64,000 nt of DNA from Armigeres subalbatus (taxonomy: Eukaryota > Arthropoda > Insecta > Diptera > Culicidae): contig NC_085141.1 of assembly GCF_024139115.2 (NCBI RefSeq), positions 407,427,612 through 407,491,611 of the forward strand. Direction: 5' to 3'. Below, one piece after another: positions 1 through 10,984 of the stretch (positions are counted from its first letter, which is position 1; each line of letters begins with the position of its first letter). The notes under the pieces are model-generated. The model did no database searches. It was not told the origin of the DNA and saw only the letters and a list, made by a program, of their open reading frames with translations. A program made the position numbers and the translations under genes.

Positions 1-379
1 AGCGGTAGTCACGACATCAACACACTGTTAAAAATTCTGAAAATTTCACGCTATGGAAATATTTGAAGGCATATTTTTGTGTTCAATAGCCCCTAATTTT
101 ACATCCTACTTTTTCTTTTACACAATATTGAATACAAGCTTCATAGTAACGACGACCTGTAATTTTAGAAAGTGATGGAAAAATGAGTCGAATCGAACGG
201 AGCCTTTTTGTTACATCATATATGCTGTAACATTTTATACTGTGCAGGTAGTTGTTCGTCTTCAAACACACTGGCGAATTTAGCTGAGAACAGGTTGCAT
301 ATACCTTGTTGGGTGCTTGCAGATTCACTATTGAATACCATGGACGATGGAAATCCAGTCTCTTTGCGCTGTTCATTTA
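1..379. other. Gene-free stretch, no recognised feature
   Basis: I see no coding, RNA or repeat signal here. A 97-codon minus-strand open frame shows no domain and no codon pattern. Confidence 0.5.
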
Positions 380-925
380 CGTAGGCTTGCGAGCCTCTTG
401 AAAGGAGACTTCCAAACCTCTTGGAAGAAGAGTTCTAAGCCTGTTGAAACGAGACTCACGAGCCTCTTGAAAGTAGGCTTGCGAACCTTTTGAAAATGAG
501 TTCACGAGCTTCTTGAAAGGAGGTTCGGAACCTCTTGAAAAACGTCTTCCAAGCCTCTAGAAAGAAGAATTATAAGCCTCTTAAAAAGAGGCTTCTGAGC
601 ATTTTTAAAGAAGGCACCCAAGTCCAAGTTTCCAAGTCTCTTGAAAGTAGGCTTCCTAGGTTTCGAGCCTCTTGAAAGGAAGCTTTCGTGCCCCTTGAAA
701 AGAGGCTACCGAGCCTCTTGAAAGAAGCTCTCCGAGCCTCTTGCAAGGAGGCTTCCAAGCCCCTTGAAGAGAGGCTTCCAAGCCTTTTGAAAGGGGGCTC
801 CTAAGCCTCGTGAAAAGAGGCTCCCAAGTCTCCTGAAGATTTCCAAGTCTCCTAAAAGAAGTCTTACAAACTTTTTGCAACGAAGTTACTGAGCTTTCCA
901 GAAAAAAGCCTTCATGTCTCTCAAA
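380..925. repeat. Degenerate 23-bp minisatellite
   Basis: The motif CCTCTTGAAAGGAGGCTTCC recurs every 23 bases with many substitutions. Each unit is partly self-complementary (CCTCTT and AAGAGG), so either strand can fold into small hairpins. Short open frames across it are repeat by-products. The array looks old because few neighbouring units are identical. Confidence 0.9.
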
Positions 926-1311
926 TGGATGCTTTCGTCTTTAGGTTTTTGACTTTAGTTCATGCATATATTCTTTACATATTATTCAACATTTTGTCTC
1001 GATCAGGTAGATAATGCAGATTTTTTTAAATTTGTTTATTCGACGTTTCGTGCCTTCGATCTTTTGTCCCACAGCTCTTCATACACTGTGCCGCTTGGGA
1101 AAAGTAGGATTCAAAAGTCATTGATTTACTGGACGCTATGCATATTATCTACAATACAAAGTCTTAGAATCAAAAATTATCAGAACGTTATCAAAAAGTT
1201 TTTATTGAAATTTTTACACATCCGCCATTACGCATTTTGGTCCGAGGTACCCCCTAGGGCCAGCGAAGGTACCCCCAGGAGTACATGTACCCCAGGTTGA
1301 GAACCGCTTCT
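926..1311. other. Gene-free stretch ending in a possible hAT terminus
   Basis: AT-rich DNA without a gene. The last bases (about 1288-1305) read GGTTGAGAACCGC, whose complement resembles the CAGTGGTTCTCAACC termini of hAT-type nonautonomous elements. I see no matching left end, so this is a weak call. Confidence 0.3.
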
Positions 1312-1327
1312 CTAGCTAAACAAAGAC

Positions 1328-1451
1328 TTCTTTAATGTCTTAGCTGTATCGATTTTCATCAGTATTTTTACCTTCTGCAACAGTTAAACAATATAGCTAG
1401 CTGATGCAATTTGAAAATTGTAGAAAATCTAAATCATATTGATAATATTCA
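1328..1451 (+). repeat. Dispersed repeat, copy A
   Basis: This matches 46790-46912 over about 120 bases in the same orientation, sharing GTTAAACAATATAGCTA, then CTGATG and TAGAAAATCT. Family not recognised. Confidence 0.7.
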
Positions 1452-1725
1452 CTTTTAAAAAAGTGGTAATATTTCATTGCCGTAAAACTCATGAGGCAAA
1501 ACGCCTTCTAGCTGGAAGCTCTTTGGGAACAACGCACCACGCGTCGGCGAATCCGCATTCTGGTATGGACAGTGCGTGGAGACGCGTAGTACATTATAGC
1601 CGAAATGCTAGATGCTTCATCAACATTTTTGGTCTAGTTTTATAATGGTCATGCCAAATACGGTAAATATGAAGAAATATCCAAAAGGCCTTTTGTCCCG
1701 GGGGGCGTTTTGGGGCCTCTTCAAT
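1452..1725. other. Gene-free stretch, nothing recognised
   Basis: No gene or clear repeat found. A short overlapping open frame has no recognisable domain. Confidence 0.4.
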
Positions 1726-1955
1726 TATTCTTACTCCGTAAAATCCCGTTCCACTTCGTATTCAAGAAGAGTTCTGAAGGGTAGGAGTAGATTATGTGGA
1801 GATTATGATATGATAGATTATGCAGAGAGTTGGAGACAGTTGCGGTCCACTTCAGCATGGCTACAGGGGCAACAAGGTTGAATTTGTTTTTTGGTCGCTG
1901 TAGTAAAAACAACGGATTCTGGATGACGCGTGGTCTCAATTTCAGATTCGACGAG
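1726..1955 (+). repeat. Dispersed repeat preceding a GAGT array, uninterrupted copy
   Basis: The stretch matches 11631-12180 block by block: TACTCCGTAA, ATCCCGTT, CTGAAGGGTAG, GCGGTCCAC, CAGCATGGCT, GGATTCTGGATGA. Both copies then run into a GAGT-type array. The distal copy carries an extra 320-bp inverted-repeat insert after ATTCAA, so this copy shows what the uninterrupted site looks like. Confidence 0.85.
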
Positions 1956-2475
1956 TGGGGGAGTAAGAGTGAGTGAATGAGTGAATGAGTAAATGAGTGA
2001 GTGAGTAAGTGAGTGAATGAGTAAAAGGGAGCGAGTGAGTAAAATTGAGTGAGTGAATAAGTAAGTGAGTTGTAGTGAGTTTAAGTAAGTCAGTAAGTGA
2101 ATGATTGACTGTGTCAGAGTGAGTGAGTGAGTGAGTGAGTAAGAGGAAGTGATTAAGTAAAAGTAAGTGAGTTAGTAAATGGAGTGCATAAGTAAAAGTA
2201 AGAATGAGTAAGTGAGTGAGTACCCAAGCAGCACAAGTCAGACAAATCTTATTACAGCGACTAAATCTGGTCGCATATGAGTTACAACAACCTATGTGGA
2301 ATATGTGTGCTGCTAAGATAAGAGTGATTGGACGAGTAAGAGTGAGTGAGTGAGCGAGATAGAGAGAGCGACTGATTGAGAGTTAATGAGCGAGTAAAAG
2401 TGGGTGTGAAAGAAATAATTGGCGAGCCAAAGAAAGTAAATGAGTAAGGGAGAGAGAGAAAGAGAGAAAGTGATC
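1956..2475. repeat. GAGTGAGTAA-type simple array, interrupted by a MITE
   Basis: Tetranucleotide-based array of GAGT, GAGTAA and GAATGAGT words. It is split by a small TIR element at 2223-2317. The complement gives Ser/Leu/Thr-rich low-complexity open frames that are not genes. Confidence 0.9.
2223..2317. mobile_element. MITE, CCCAAGCAGCACA family
   Basis: The left end reads CCCAAGCAGCACAAGTC and the right end is its approximate inverse (GTGTGCTGCTAAG), about 95 bp in all. The same termini occur at 3887-3993, 25869-25975, 62241-62347 and, on a larger element, 38916-42830. It sits inside a GAGT array, which continues on both sides. Confidence 0.75.
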
Positions 2476-3000
2476 TGTTTGTCTTCGGGAAGTCGTGTTG
2501 ACTTAAAGAAGGCAAAATCTCTGATCGCCATATATCTGGCAGACGCGTTACTTTTGAAGAAGGCATCATATCCACTGTGTACCTTATACCGGGAAAACGC
2601 TTTCTCTGTCTTACTCCATTTCCCCCCGATGAAGGGTCGAGTTGATCGATAACTAAACAATACCTCTCCCCCACAAACTCCCCTTTTCCATCTCTCACCC
2701 ACTATTGTCGTCTCCTTAATATAAAGAATGTGTGTCTCAAATTTGGCTGAAATTGGCTAAGGGTAAATCAGAAGTTACACTGAGGTGACCGATAGCTCCA
2801 AATATTATCCCAGAACCCCCTATCGTCGTCCTCTTAAGAAATTTCAAATTTGGTTGAAATCGGCCATGGGGTTCAGAAGAAACACTAAGTTGATCGATAA
2901 CTAAACAATACCTCTTCCCCACATCCTCTCCCTTTTATGAAGAGCATCCCTAACCCTTCTGTCGTCGTCTCCTTAAGATAAAGAATGTGTGTTCCAATTT
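2476..3000 (+). repeat. 54-bp satellite remnant and two-copy ~255-bp tandem repeat
   Basis: At 2480-2640 there is a decayed piece of the satellite seen at 13015-13380 (TTTGTCTTCGGGAAG, TTAAAGAAGGC, GACGCGTTACTTTT). From about 2640 a unit of roughly 255 bp occurs twice: TTGATCGATAACTAAACAA at 2641 and 2892, and GTCGTCTCCTTAA at 2708 and 2963. No coding content. Confidence 0.75.
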
Positions 3001-3344
3001 GGCCAGGTCGTTTTGCCGGACGTATATGACAGCGAATGTGCAAATGTTACTGAACAATTGAACCATTTGTTTGAGAAACTGCATATGTGACATTTTTGCG
3101 GAGATTTTTATATACATATTCTGAATCTTTGTCCGAAAATACGTATTCTGGCAACAACACACGATAAAAAAATTGTTCAGGAATGTATGGATTTTTTTCG
3201 TTTGAACTTGAGCTTGAGCTTGATTGACTGCCCATAGTTGCTACTCCATTATGACCAGATCATCTGTTCTTGCACAAAGAACCAACAAATGTTTGCTTAG
3301 GGGCGCACTCATCTTCAATGTACAAGTACTGGTGATCTCATTTG

Positions 3345-3545
3345 TTAGGTCACACTGGCGCCTGCCACGTCAGAATGCAAGTCAATGTAGGGAAGGGGAG
3401 GAAATGATGATGCAATCACTCGCTCACTGCAAGCCGAATATACCTCTGCACTTGCCACGAGTTCATGCGGAATTTGTTGGAATTTTTGGGTTAGGTTCGA
3501 GGGGCAGAGGTTCGTCTTGGTTAACGAGCTGCTAATGTGACAGAT
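3345..3545 (-). repeat. Dispersed repeat, inverted relative to 63010-63190
   Basis: Its reverse complement aligns with 63040-63190: CTCGTTAACCAAGACGAACC, CTAACCC, CACTCGTGG-like and TGCAGAGGT words in the same order. The family extends further at 63187-63370 and 38158-38330. Confidence 0.75.
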
Positions 3546-3835
3546 AGGAGAAAGCAACAGATAGAATTTCTTTTTGGCCCGTTTGACCCTCTGCTAATAA
3601 AATATTCAAAATCTAACCGCTTCACACTCGTCGCTTACTTGCGATATCTATCCCCAAGCAACATTTTAAGTTTTATAACGGTCTTGAAGTCCATATTTTA
3701 CTCTACAAGAGTGTGATAAAGCCAGCGTAAAACCAAAATGTTACTAGGGTCCTTTCCATTCTTCATTTTTTTGATCCCTCCTAGTTTGAGCAGTTAATTT
3801 TGTACTTACAGATAAATGTCAATAATGATTAAGTG
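3546..3835. other. Gene-free stretch
   Basis: Nothing recognised. Confidence 0.4.
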
Positions 3836-4122
3836 GACAATTTGGCCGAATGACATTTTAGAACTACTTAATATGTTAGTTTATATCCCGAGCAGCACAA
3901 GTCAGACGAAATTGGTTTCAGCAACTTGATTGTGACTGAATCTGGTCACATATGAGTTGCAGTGACCTATGAGAAACATGCGTGCTGCTAGGGATGACAT
4001 CGTCAACCAAACTGTTTTCGGTCTAATAACAGTTGCGAGGGGCGAATGACCTTCGAATGTGTAATTCGCCTAAATAATTTTCGAGCAGATGGCTTTCGGC
4101 CAAACGACCAAAACCTCACTTT
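3836..4122. repeat. Short TTCGGCCAAA-type minisatellite remnant split by a MITE
   Basis: TTTGGCCGAATGAC at 3840 and GGCTTTCGGCCAAACGACC near 4090 belong to the minisatellite at 27605-27800 and 29820-30060. The MITE at 3887-3993 lies between the two remnants. Confidence 0.6.
3887..3993. mobile_element. MITE, CCCGAGCAGCACA family
   Basis: Termini CCCGAGCAGCACAAGTCAGA and GTGCTGCTAGGG are inverted. About 107 bp. The inner sequence (TGACTGAATCTGGTCACATA) matches the other copies, so this is a repeated family and not a chance palindrome. Confidence 0.8.
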
Positions 4123-5115
4123 CCTTTCCAGGAAGGTGATTGGCTTTCTAAAATTGATCGTGGATCCCCCTCACGGTGTGCCTGTGACGGTTATTAACGA
4201 AAAAAATGTCCATCCATTCTGAACTCGCCTTTCGAAAGATATAATATCCAGGCGTCTGCTATGAAAATTTCAAAATATTTCATCTAGGGAATCGAAAGTT
4301 ATAGCAGTTACAAATTTAATGATTTTTGCGTTCGATATTTCACTAATATGCAACCATATATACCGTGAATTTCCTCCTGATTACATCCAAATAAATTATC
4401 ATCAAATATGCAATTTGCAACCTTAACCAACTATTACCTAAAACCTATTCTTTGAATAATAGAAAAAAAAAATAACAAAGGATGTTAGAGATAATATTGT
4501 TCTAATATCAATGACAAAATAGACAATACAACCACAATACAGTATTCAAATTACAGAATTATTCAATCTCCTAATCATACCAAAGTGTGAATATTGTCTA
4601 TGACAGACAAGTAACTACACTCTGTATGATGATTCTGCTTTTATTAAATATGATAATAGTTGGTAACATAGAATACCGCGCTGAAACAATTTTGTCTTTC
4701 ATGCGTACTGGGTAGTTAGTAAGACTAGTAACCAACATTTAAACAACAATGTGCATCATTTGTCGTCAGTTATACAACCATCATCCAGTTCGATTCAAGC
4801 AGTGGTACGAAAACGAGTTCCATTTGGAAAAAAATGGGAAAGGCTAGATCACACGAGGAAAACCGCCTTTTCCGAGAACGGTAGATGGAAAAAGCATATA
4901 TGTGCCATTTCGGAACGTCTTAACAACTTAACTGACTTGCTGAACTACGATGCATTTACTTAATAAATTATTGCATTTACTACATAAATTAACTGACACA
5001 GGGAATACTAGTATCCGACTTAGAACTAGAAGAGAAAAACCATCGCGTTTCCATAAAGCCAGGTAAGAAAATAAGAGATTTTAGAAAACTGAAACTATTT
5101 AAGAAATATTTCACT
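4123..5115. other. Gene-free AT-rich stretch
   Basis: No exon, RNA or tandem repeat recognised. A 70-codon open frame at 4751-4963 shows no domain. Confidence 0.4.
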
Positions 5116-5226
5116 GTCATGAGACGAGTTTAATACAATTCCATTCAATTCCACCAAATCGTATTACTTTTACATATACGTTTTACATATACGTTTTTTG
5201 TACTAAACTCGTCTCGCGGTGAAGAC
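5116..5226. mobile_element. MITE, GAGACGAGTTTA family
   Basis: Left CACTGTCATGAGACGAGTTT and right AAACTCGTCTCGCGGTGAAG are inverted. It is related to 12245-12480 and 57185-57301, which share CACCTGTCATAAGACGAGTT termini. The interior is short and AT-rich with a duplicated ACATATACGTTTT. Confidence 0.75.
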
Positions 5227-5696
5227 GTATAATTTCAGTCTTTTCAAATCATTTTGTTCTGAACATTAATTTTGAGATTCTGTTATTCAGAATTGTGCTA
5301 TCTATCATTATAGAACTGCTGAACCAGTTCCGCTGGCTACATGGTAGTTGTAACATGTTTGGATATGCCGATTGACTAAGCAACCAAGGAAGTGCTCCTC
5401 GTTCATCAGAATAAGGCCTTTCTTTGTTGCTCAAAACAGTTCCTGATTGGACTTTTATTAATTTTCCATTTTATCACAATTGGTACTCTTCGGGTCTGCA
5501 ACGTCAACTTCCTCTCTTGTTGTTGAAATCGCCTCAACGAACTTGTCTAAGAGAGGTTCCATGAGTTAATTTTCGCCTCATGATCAAGCACAAGGCAGTT
5601 GTTATATTGAGTGACGTTACATTGCTTCGTGCTATACTACTTCCACTCAATGTAGATTCAGAGTTCTCATATGCATGAAAACGAAACCCTTCTTAT
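5227..5696. other. Gene-free stretch
   Basis: Nothing recognised. A 61-codon minus-strand open frame has no domain. Confidence 0.4.
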
Positions 5697-5982
5697 CCGA
5701 GCAGGAGGAATAAACTCAATAATACCTCATTATGTTATTGATAACATACTCTGTTACGAACTAGCCTTACATAAGAAATAAAATACCAAAAATTAATACC
5801 AAAAATTAATATGCACAATAATTTTGGCATAACATACTCTGTTATAACAATACTAAATGCATCACAAACTATTCGTTTGGTATTGAAATACTTGTATTTT
5901 GTATATTAAGTTTTGGTATTTTACCTCTTATGCCATGCTAGTTCATACCAATTTCTGTTATCGAAGTCGTCGCTCCTGCTCG
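5697..5982. mobile_element. TIR element, CGAGCAGGAG termini
   Basis: Left CCGAGCAGGAGGAA and right GTCGCTCCTGCTCG are inverted. Inside is a second inverted pair (GAACTAGCCTTACATAAG near 5758, and CTTATGCCATGCTAGTTC near 5931) and repeated TACCAAAAATTAAT words. Related sequence lies at 44030-44085 (the CGAGCAGGAGCGA end) and 44690-45273 (the inner part). No transposase frame. Confidence 0.7.
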
Positions 5983-6737
5983 AAATGTGAGTCCAAAAAT
6001 GTGACACCGATTTCACGCGTTTGATGTGGAGAACTTCAATGTATTCTGGCAGACCGTAGGCCATAATCTTTAATTGGTTTTACTGTTGAACTCATATTTC
6101 TTGGAAATGAGGTTAAAACTGTTTTATAAACGGCCATTGAAGTGCAAACAATTTTCGTGCCCATGCCGCAGTGTTTAAAGAGTGGATAAATTTGTTTCTC
6201 TCTCTATCGCAGGAATACGACCAAGTTATGGTACACTATCGTACTTATTTTCTATCATAAAGTTGCCTCCACTTTGCCATATCGCAAGGCTGGGAAGGAC
6301 CCTTCCGAGGTCAGGAACAATCCAATAACGTGTTGGAGTAGCGTGAAGGAACTCCCCGAGTTTATGGGGATATATGATTTTGTACTGACAAGCATTTCAT
6401 TTTATAAGATTCCAAAAATAATCGAGTAGGAGATCATTTATTTAAGTAGCACCTATTAATTTTGTCCTTGGCTTTTATTAATCTGTCGTGTTTCAATTAA
6501 CTGACCCTGCTTTTGATGTATCTAAATCTGTATTGAAATCTGCATATTATAATCATGCATGTACTAAAAATTAAATGATTGGATTGTAATAAATGGATTA
6601 CCTTTTCATCGGAACTTGTCTGCCGCACGAGAATTTGATCAAACAATAGTTCATTTCAAATTAAAATTATCATATGTATTTAAATTGAGATCGAAGTGGA
6701 TCAGAACCTTCAACAGGTTCGATCACTGCTTATTGAC
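5983..6737. other. Gene-free stretch
   Basis: AT-rich, nothing recognised. Confidence 0.4.
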
Positions 6738-6801
6738 CTTTCGAACTTGAATTGGTTTATCTCAGTGAATTTCACCGAGAAAACCAATTCAAGTTCGAAA
6801 G
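6738..6801. repeat. 64-bp near-perfect hairpin
   Basis: The left arm CTTTCGAACTTGAATTGGTT at 6738 is exactly complementary to 6782-6801. The inner bases (TCTCAGTGAA and TTCACCGAGA) continue pairing with one mismatch, giving a stem of roughly 31 bp with almost no loop. No flanking duplication was seen, so it may be a tiny MITE or a hairpin RNA template. Confidence 0.8.
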
Positions 6802-7249
6802 AAGAGGATCAGAAGAAAACTGCTTCAACAATTAGTAGAAGCATTGAAAATGTCAGTAATATAACAGTCAGGGATCTTACCGTCTATTTTCAATATATAG
6901 ACTCCATTTGATTTAGCCTACATTCGATTGCGGAATCAAAAAAATGTATTTCCAAAAAATCGCATGAAAAATTGGATAAAAAATTGTTTGATGGAATACC
7001 AAGAAAATTGCAGCTCTTATGTCGTAATAACTAATGAATTTCAGAGTATAATGTTGAAAAAAATCATTGTTATCAAAATCGAACAGGGTTTAGTAAAAAT
7101 TCATAAAATTCTATTCCAGTTAATACATTTTCAAATCAATAATATTATTACAATTAACTTTTAAGTTCAATGATCTACTTCTGATCATAATCGGCAATGC
7201 CTGAATCGAGAAAAGAAAAACGTCGATTGTAAACCTTTCAATTTCAATT
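6802..7249. other. Gene-free AT-rich stretch
   Basis: Nothing recognised; short lysine- and asparagine-rich frames reflect base composition. Confidence 0.4.
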
Positions 7250-7780
7250 TCGTTCAAGCTGTGACAATGATGTGTAACCGTATTGTCTACAACGCCGACA
7301 CTTCTCCTTCTCTTCAACATATCCCAAATCCAAAATCAACTACACGAGAAAGGAATTTCCACACTGTCAACCGCCGACCGGTTTTCCACATCACGGATGG
7401 GCGCTATTTCCGTGGAATCCCGAATGGGAGGCAACACACCAGACTCGGATGACATGCACCCCGTTTCGTCGGTTATCGTTTGACCTGAATCTAGGCCGGG
7501 GCCCTTCCGCTGCGGCAGAAGATGTAGTGGGTAGTCTTGACAGGAACAATATATACAGATTTGCTCGTACTTCACGCTACTTCTGCTATACTTTGGCTCC
7601 GCTGAGTATGAGAAAGTGGAAGGATTACAATCGCTGTTTTTTTAGTGCATCCCCGCATTCCGGAAACACATTGCTGATCATCACATTGTTCACCAGCGAG
7701 ATGGTGCTGCCTCCCGCAGTTTTCGGGGCGAGCACGTTTTTCTACGACTGCATCCAGCCAAGTGTTATCTAGAATCTATA
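7250..7780. other. Higher-GC island with no recognised product
   Basis: About 500 bp of clearly higher GC than its neighbours, with overlapping open frames on both strands (7261-7483 and 7449-7772 plus, 7336-7575 minus). None shows a domain, signal peptide or splice pattern that I can name. It could be a decayed gene or transposon fragment. Confidence 0.35.
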
Positions 7781-8429
7781 CTGCAGTTGAGAATAAGTTT
7801 TGAATTTTTATTTTATTATTATCGTTTGAGAGAAAGCTTGAATTATGTTATAGCTGTTTGATTCGTTTCTTCAACTATCGTCAAGGGTTAATTATCGAAT
7901 TGAACTTTAGATTAAGTGGAACATTAGTTGATAAAGCTCGATTTCACATATAAGTGATTGAAGATTGATTAATGCGATATGGCACGACTGTGTTCTAGGG
8001 TTAAAATTATCCCTTTGAGTCTTCACGCAAAACTGAAGAAACTTCATTTCTGGTCGATTTCTTCAGCTCATGCCTGTTTGATCCGTATAAATCAGTTAAA
8101 CTGTGGTTAAAAGTCTCATCACTTAACTAAATTAGTTGTTCAAATATCACAGATCCAAAAAGTAGATTTCGTGACACAAACTAAGTGAGATAAGATTATT
8201 CATTAGGATGCCAAAACATTTGACCATCGAATTTCAAAAATGTGTAGTGCTCAAAAGTTTCATTTCCACAAAAACGTCTCCATGCAAAATTTGAGCTCAA
8301 TCGGGCTCTGTTAAGTGTTCGGCTAAAGCGGTCAAAATTTGACTTTATTTAAACACGAAAAAATTCCCAAGGTTACAAGGGGTACGTGAAATTTTTTTAA
8401 TCGTTTTTTGATGCCAAAAATCGGCTCCA
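7781..8429. other. Gene-free stretch
   Basis: AT-rich, nothing recognised. Confidence 0.4.
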
Positions 8430-8552
8430 CCCCAGTACCCCGAATGCCATTACCCCGAAGGCCACTATCCCGAATGGGACAATACCCCGAATGGGACACT
8501 ACCCCGAAATCCATTACCCGGAAAGACCATTACCCCGAATACATTCCGAATC
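8430..8552 (+). repeat. TACCCCGAATG-type minisatellite
   Basis: Repeats of ACCCCGAATGCCATT and ATCCCGAATGGGACA, about 12-16 bp each. The same motif forms inverted arms at 11080-11221 and 11445-11512. Confidence 0.85.
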
Positions 8553-8598
8553 TGTAGTTTTTTCCAGCATTATATTTAACATCCACAGATACTGATGA

Positions 8599-8895
8599 GG
8601 CCCTCCTTAGCCGTGCGGTAAGGCGCGCGGCTACAAAGCAAGACCATGCTGAGGGTGGCTGGGTTCGATTCCCGGTGTCGGTCTAGGCAATTTTCGGATT
8701 GGAAATTGTCTCGACTTCCCTGGGCATAAAAGTATCATCGTGTTAGCCTCATGATATACGAATGCAAAAATGGTAACCTGGCTTAGAAACCTCGCAGTTA
8801 ATAACTGTGGAAGTGCTTAATGAACACTAAGCTGCGAGGCGGCTCTGTCCCAGTGTGTGGGATGTAATGCCAATAAGAAGAAGAAGAAGAAGAAG
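8599..8895 (+). mobile_element. Feilai SINE, full length with target-site duplication
   Basis: A tRNA-related SINE that I recognise as Feilai of Aedes. The 5' part carries pol III promoter boxes (A-box region TAGCCGTGCGGTAAGGCGCG; B box GGTTCGATTCC), then a family-specific body, then an (AAG)n tail. It is flanked by an identical 12-bp duplication AGATACTGATGA at 8587-8598 and 8896-8907, so the insertion is well preserved. It shares most of its body with 44711-45003. It has no coding capacity and would depend on a LINE for movement. Confidence 0.92.
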
Positions 8896-8903
8896 AGATA
8901 CTG

Positions 8904-9206
8904 ATGAATCGTAAAATGACAATCTTTGAAAATAATAAAAGTATATACAGTGATCGCACATATATGGGTCACTTTGTAACAATAATTAGTCACTCCATTT
9001 TGCACATTCGTTAAATGGAAATGACTCATATAGGTGTGTGAACCATTATTGTGGGGTCAGTGTACTACTTAAAGATACTTAGAGAAAGGCAATAAAGGTT
9101 CTATTTAATCAACATTTTTGTTTTTTTTTGTCTAATTAACTTTAATTAACTATCATTCTACGCCATTATTATCTGGGAAAGTATTATTTTATGAAATGGA
9201 GTAAGT
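8904..9206 (-). repeat. Tail of satellite element, inverted relative to 13372-13540
   Basis: Reverse-complement alignment with 13372-13540: GATGAATCG.AAAATGACAA, AAAGATACTTAGA, TAATTAACTTTAA, GAAATGGAGTAAG. It forms the outer end of one arm of a large inverted arrangement. Confidence 0.8.
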
Positions 9207-10075
9207 GAGGAGATAACGCCTTCTTTCAATTAACATAAGACGAACAGTGAAAATAATGCCTTCTTGAAATGAACGCGTTTTCCTGATGTAAAGCAGAAAA
9301 AAAAAGATTGGCCTGCTTAAAATGAACGCGTTTGCTCATTTTGGGACTAACAGAAAAGATGATGCCTTCTTTAAATGAATGCATTTGCCCGGTATAAGGC
9401 AATCATAGGAAATAAAGCCTTTTTCTAATGACCGCATTTGCCCAGTTAAAGTAGGACAGAGTTGATAATGCATTCTTTCAATTAATGCGTTTGCCTGCTC
9501 TAAGGCGATCAGAGTTGATGATGCCTTCTCTGGATAAACGCATTTGCGTAATACGATGCGAACATAGGAGATAATGCCTTCTTTATATGTACGCGTTTAC
9601 CCAGTTTAAGGTGAAAATAGCTGATAAAGCCTTTATTTAAATGAACGCATCTCCCCGGGATAAGGTGAACAGAGTAGATGATTCTTTTAATGAATGCAAC
9701 TGCCCGGTTCTTTAAATGAATGCATTTGGCCGGTGTAAGGCGAACCGAGTTGAAAATGCATTCTTTAAAGGAACGCATTTGCCCGGTATATGGTGAAGAG
9801 AGTAGATGATGCCTTCTTTAAATGAATGCATTTACCTGCCGAGCCGAGCTGATAACACCTTCTTTAAACTAAAGAATTTGCCCGGTTTAAGGCAAACATA
9901 GGAGATGCTGCCTTCTTTAAATAAACGCGTTAGCCCGGTTTGAGGGGAACAGAGTTGATAATGCCTTCTTTTAATGAACGAATTTGCCCGGTATAAGGCG
10001 AATAATGGAAATAATGCCTGCTTCAAGTGAACGCGATATGATGCCTTCTTAAAATAAACGCGTTCGTCAGGTTCA
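9195..10075 (-). repeat. 54-bp satellite, about 16 degenerate copies, inverted
   Basis: The unit (read on the minus strand: AAAGAAGGCATCATCTC, then GCCTTATACCGGGCAAACGC, then GTTCATTT) recurs about every 54 bases. The same unit in plus orientation fills 13015-13380. Short open frames here are repeat by-products. Confidence 0.9.
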
Positions 10076-10258
10076 ACGCATCACCTATTCAGTTTCTTCG
10101 TGCCGCATGCTTACCACAAAGATGGTCACACAACCAAAAGTCATGAAGATTTCCGTAGTCACTTCTTCACATAATTGATTGCACGTCACTATGGACAGAC
10201 TAGATCAAACCAGAATGGCTTCTCAAATGAACAAATAGTAGGAACTCTGGTAATATAA

Positions 10259-10430
10259 GGCCCGATGCCCACGTAGCATCTTTTCAACGCTGCGTGCACA
10301 CGGCGTTAAAAGGACGCATGTGTGCATCGGGAAAAAGCGGTAACGCAGCGTCGCCGCACCGATGCACACCTGCGTTTTTTCAACGCCACGTGCACGCAGC
10401 GTTGAAAAATCGCTACGTGGGCATCGGCCC
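10259..10430. mobile_element. MITE with TAA duplication (PIF/Harbinger-like)
   Basis: 172 bp. Left terminus GGCCCGATGCCCACGTAGC and right terminus (complement GGGCCGATGCCCACGTAGC) are inverted, with pairing continuing into CAACGCTGCGTGCAC. Both sides carry TAA (10256-10258, 10431-10433), a 3-bp duplication typical of the PIF/Harbinger superfamily. It is much richer in GC than its surroundings and has no open frame. Confidence 0.85.
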
Positions 10431-10984
10431 TAAAGGTATCAAAAACCCCTTTATATGTTAATTCAAATTCATTATTAAAAAGGTTTCAAAAAACTTTCCA
10501 AGTGGCAGCTGCCGCTTGAAGAATAATTGTATGAAGTCTTCGTGCTTTGGTGTCAATGACGATGCAACGAGTATCAGAGGCGACACTACAACAGGTCGCA
10601 ACTGTGGCATTTCGGGCTGCAACGATGACTATTATCAGCCCTGCATTTATTGCAGGATAACAGTTTTAAGCGGATAATAGTTTAAAATTGTTTCAGTTCA
10701 ATGAAACGAATCGCACCGTTGAGTACCGAGTCTGACACAGTGAACCTTGTCAAAGGTATGGAAATGCTAATATCATCTTCCAAACTTAGACGTACGTTGT
10801 TCATGGTAGAATTAGCATTTCCATATCATTGTAAATCGTTTAACTTCACGTAGAAGTAATACACTCATATCATTAATAGTGTACTTGTCAAAGGACCATC
10901 GGCTAAAAAATAAGTACGGATATACGATCAAAATCCTCTTGAAAAATATGTAATTTGCTCGACTGCTTTACTGTTGTATAATTC
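10431..10984. other. Gene-free stretch with a short hairpin
   Basis: No gene seen. ATGGAAATGCTAAT near 10759 pairs with ATTAGCATTTCCAT near 10822, a 14-bp stem with a ~50-bp loop. Confidence 0.45.
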
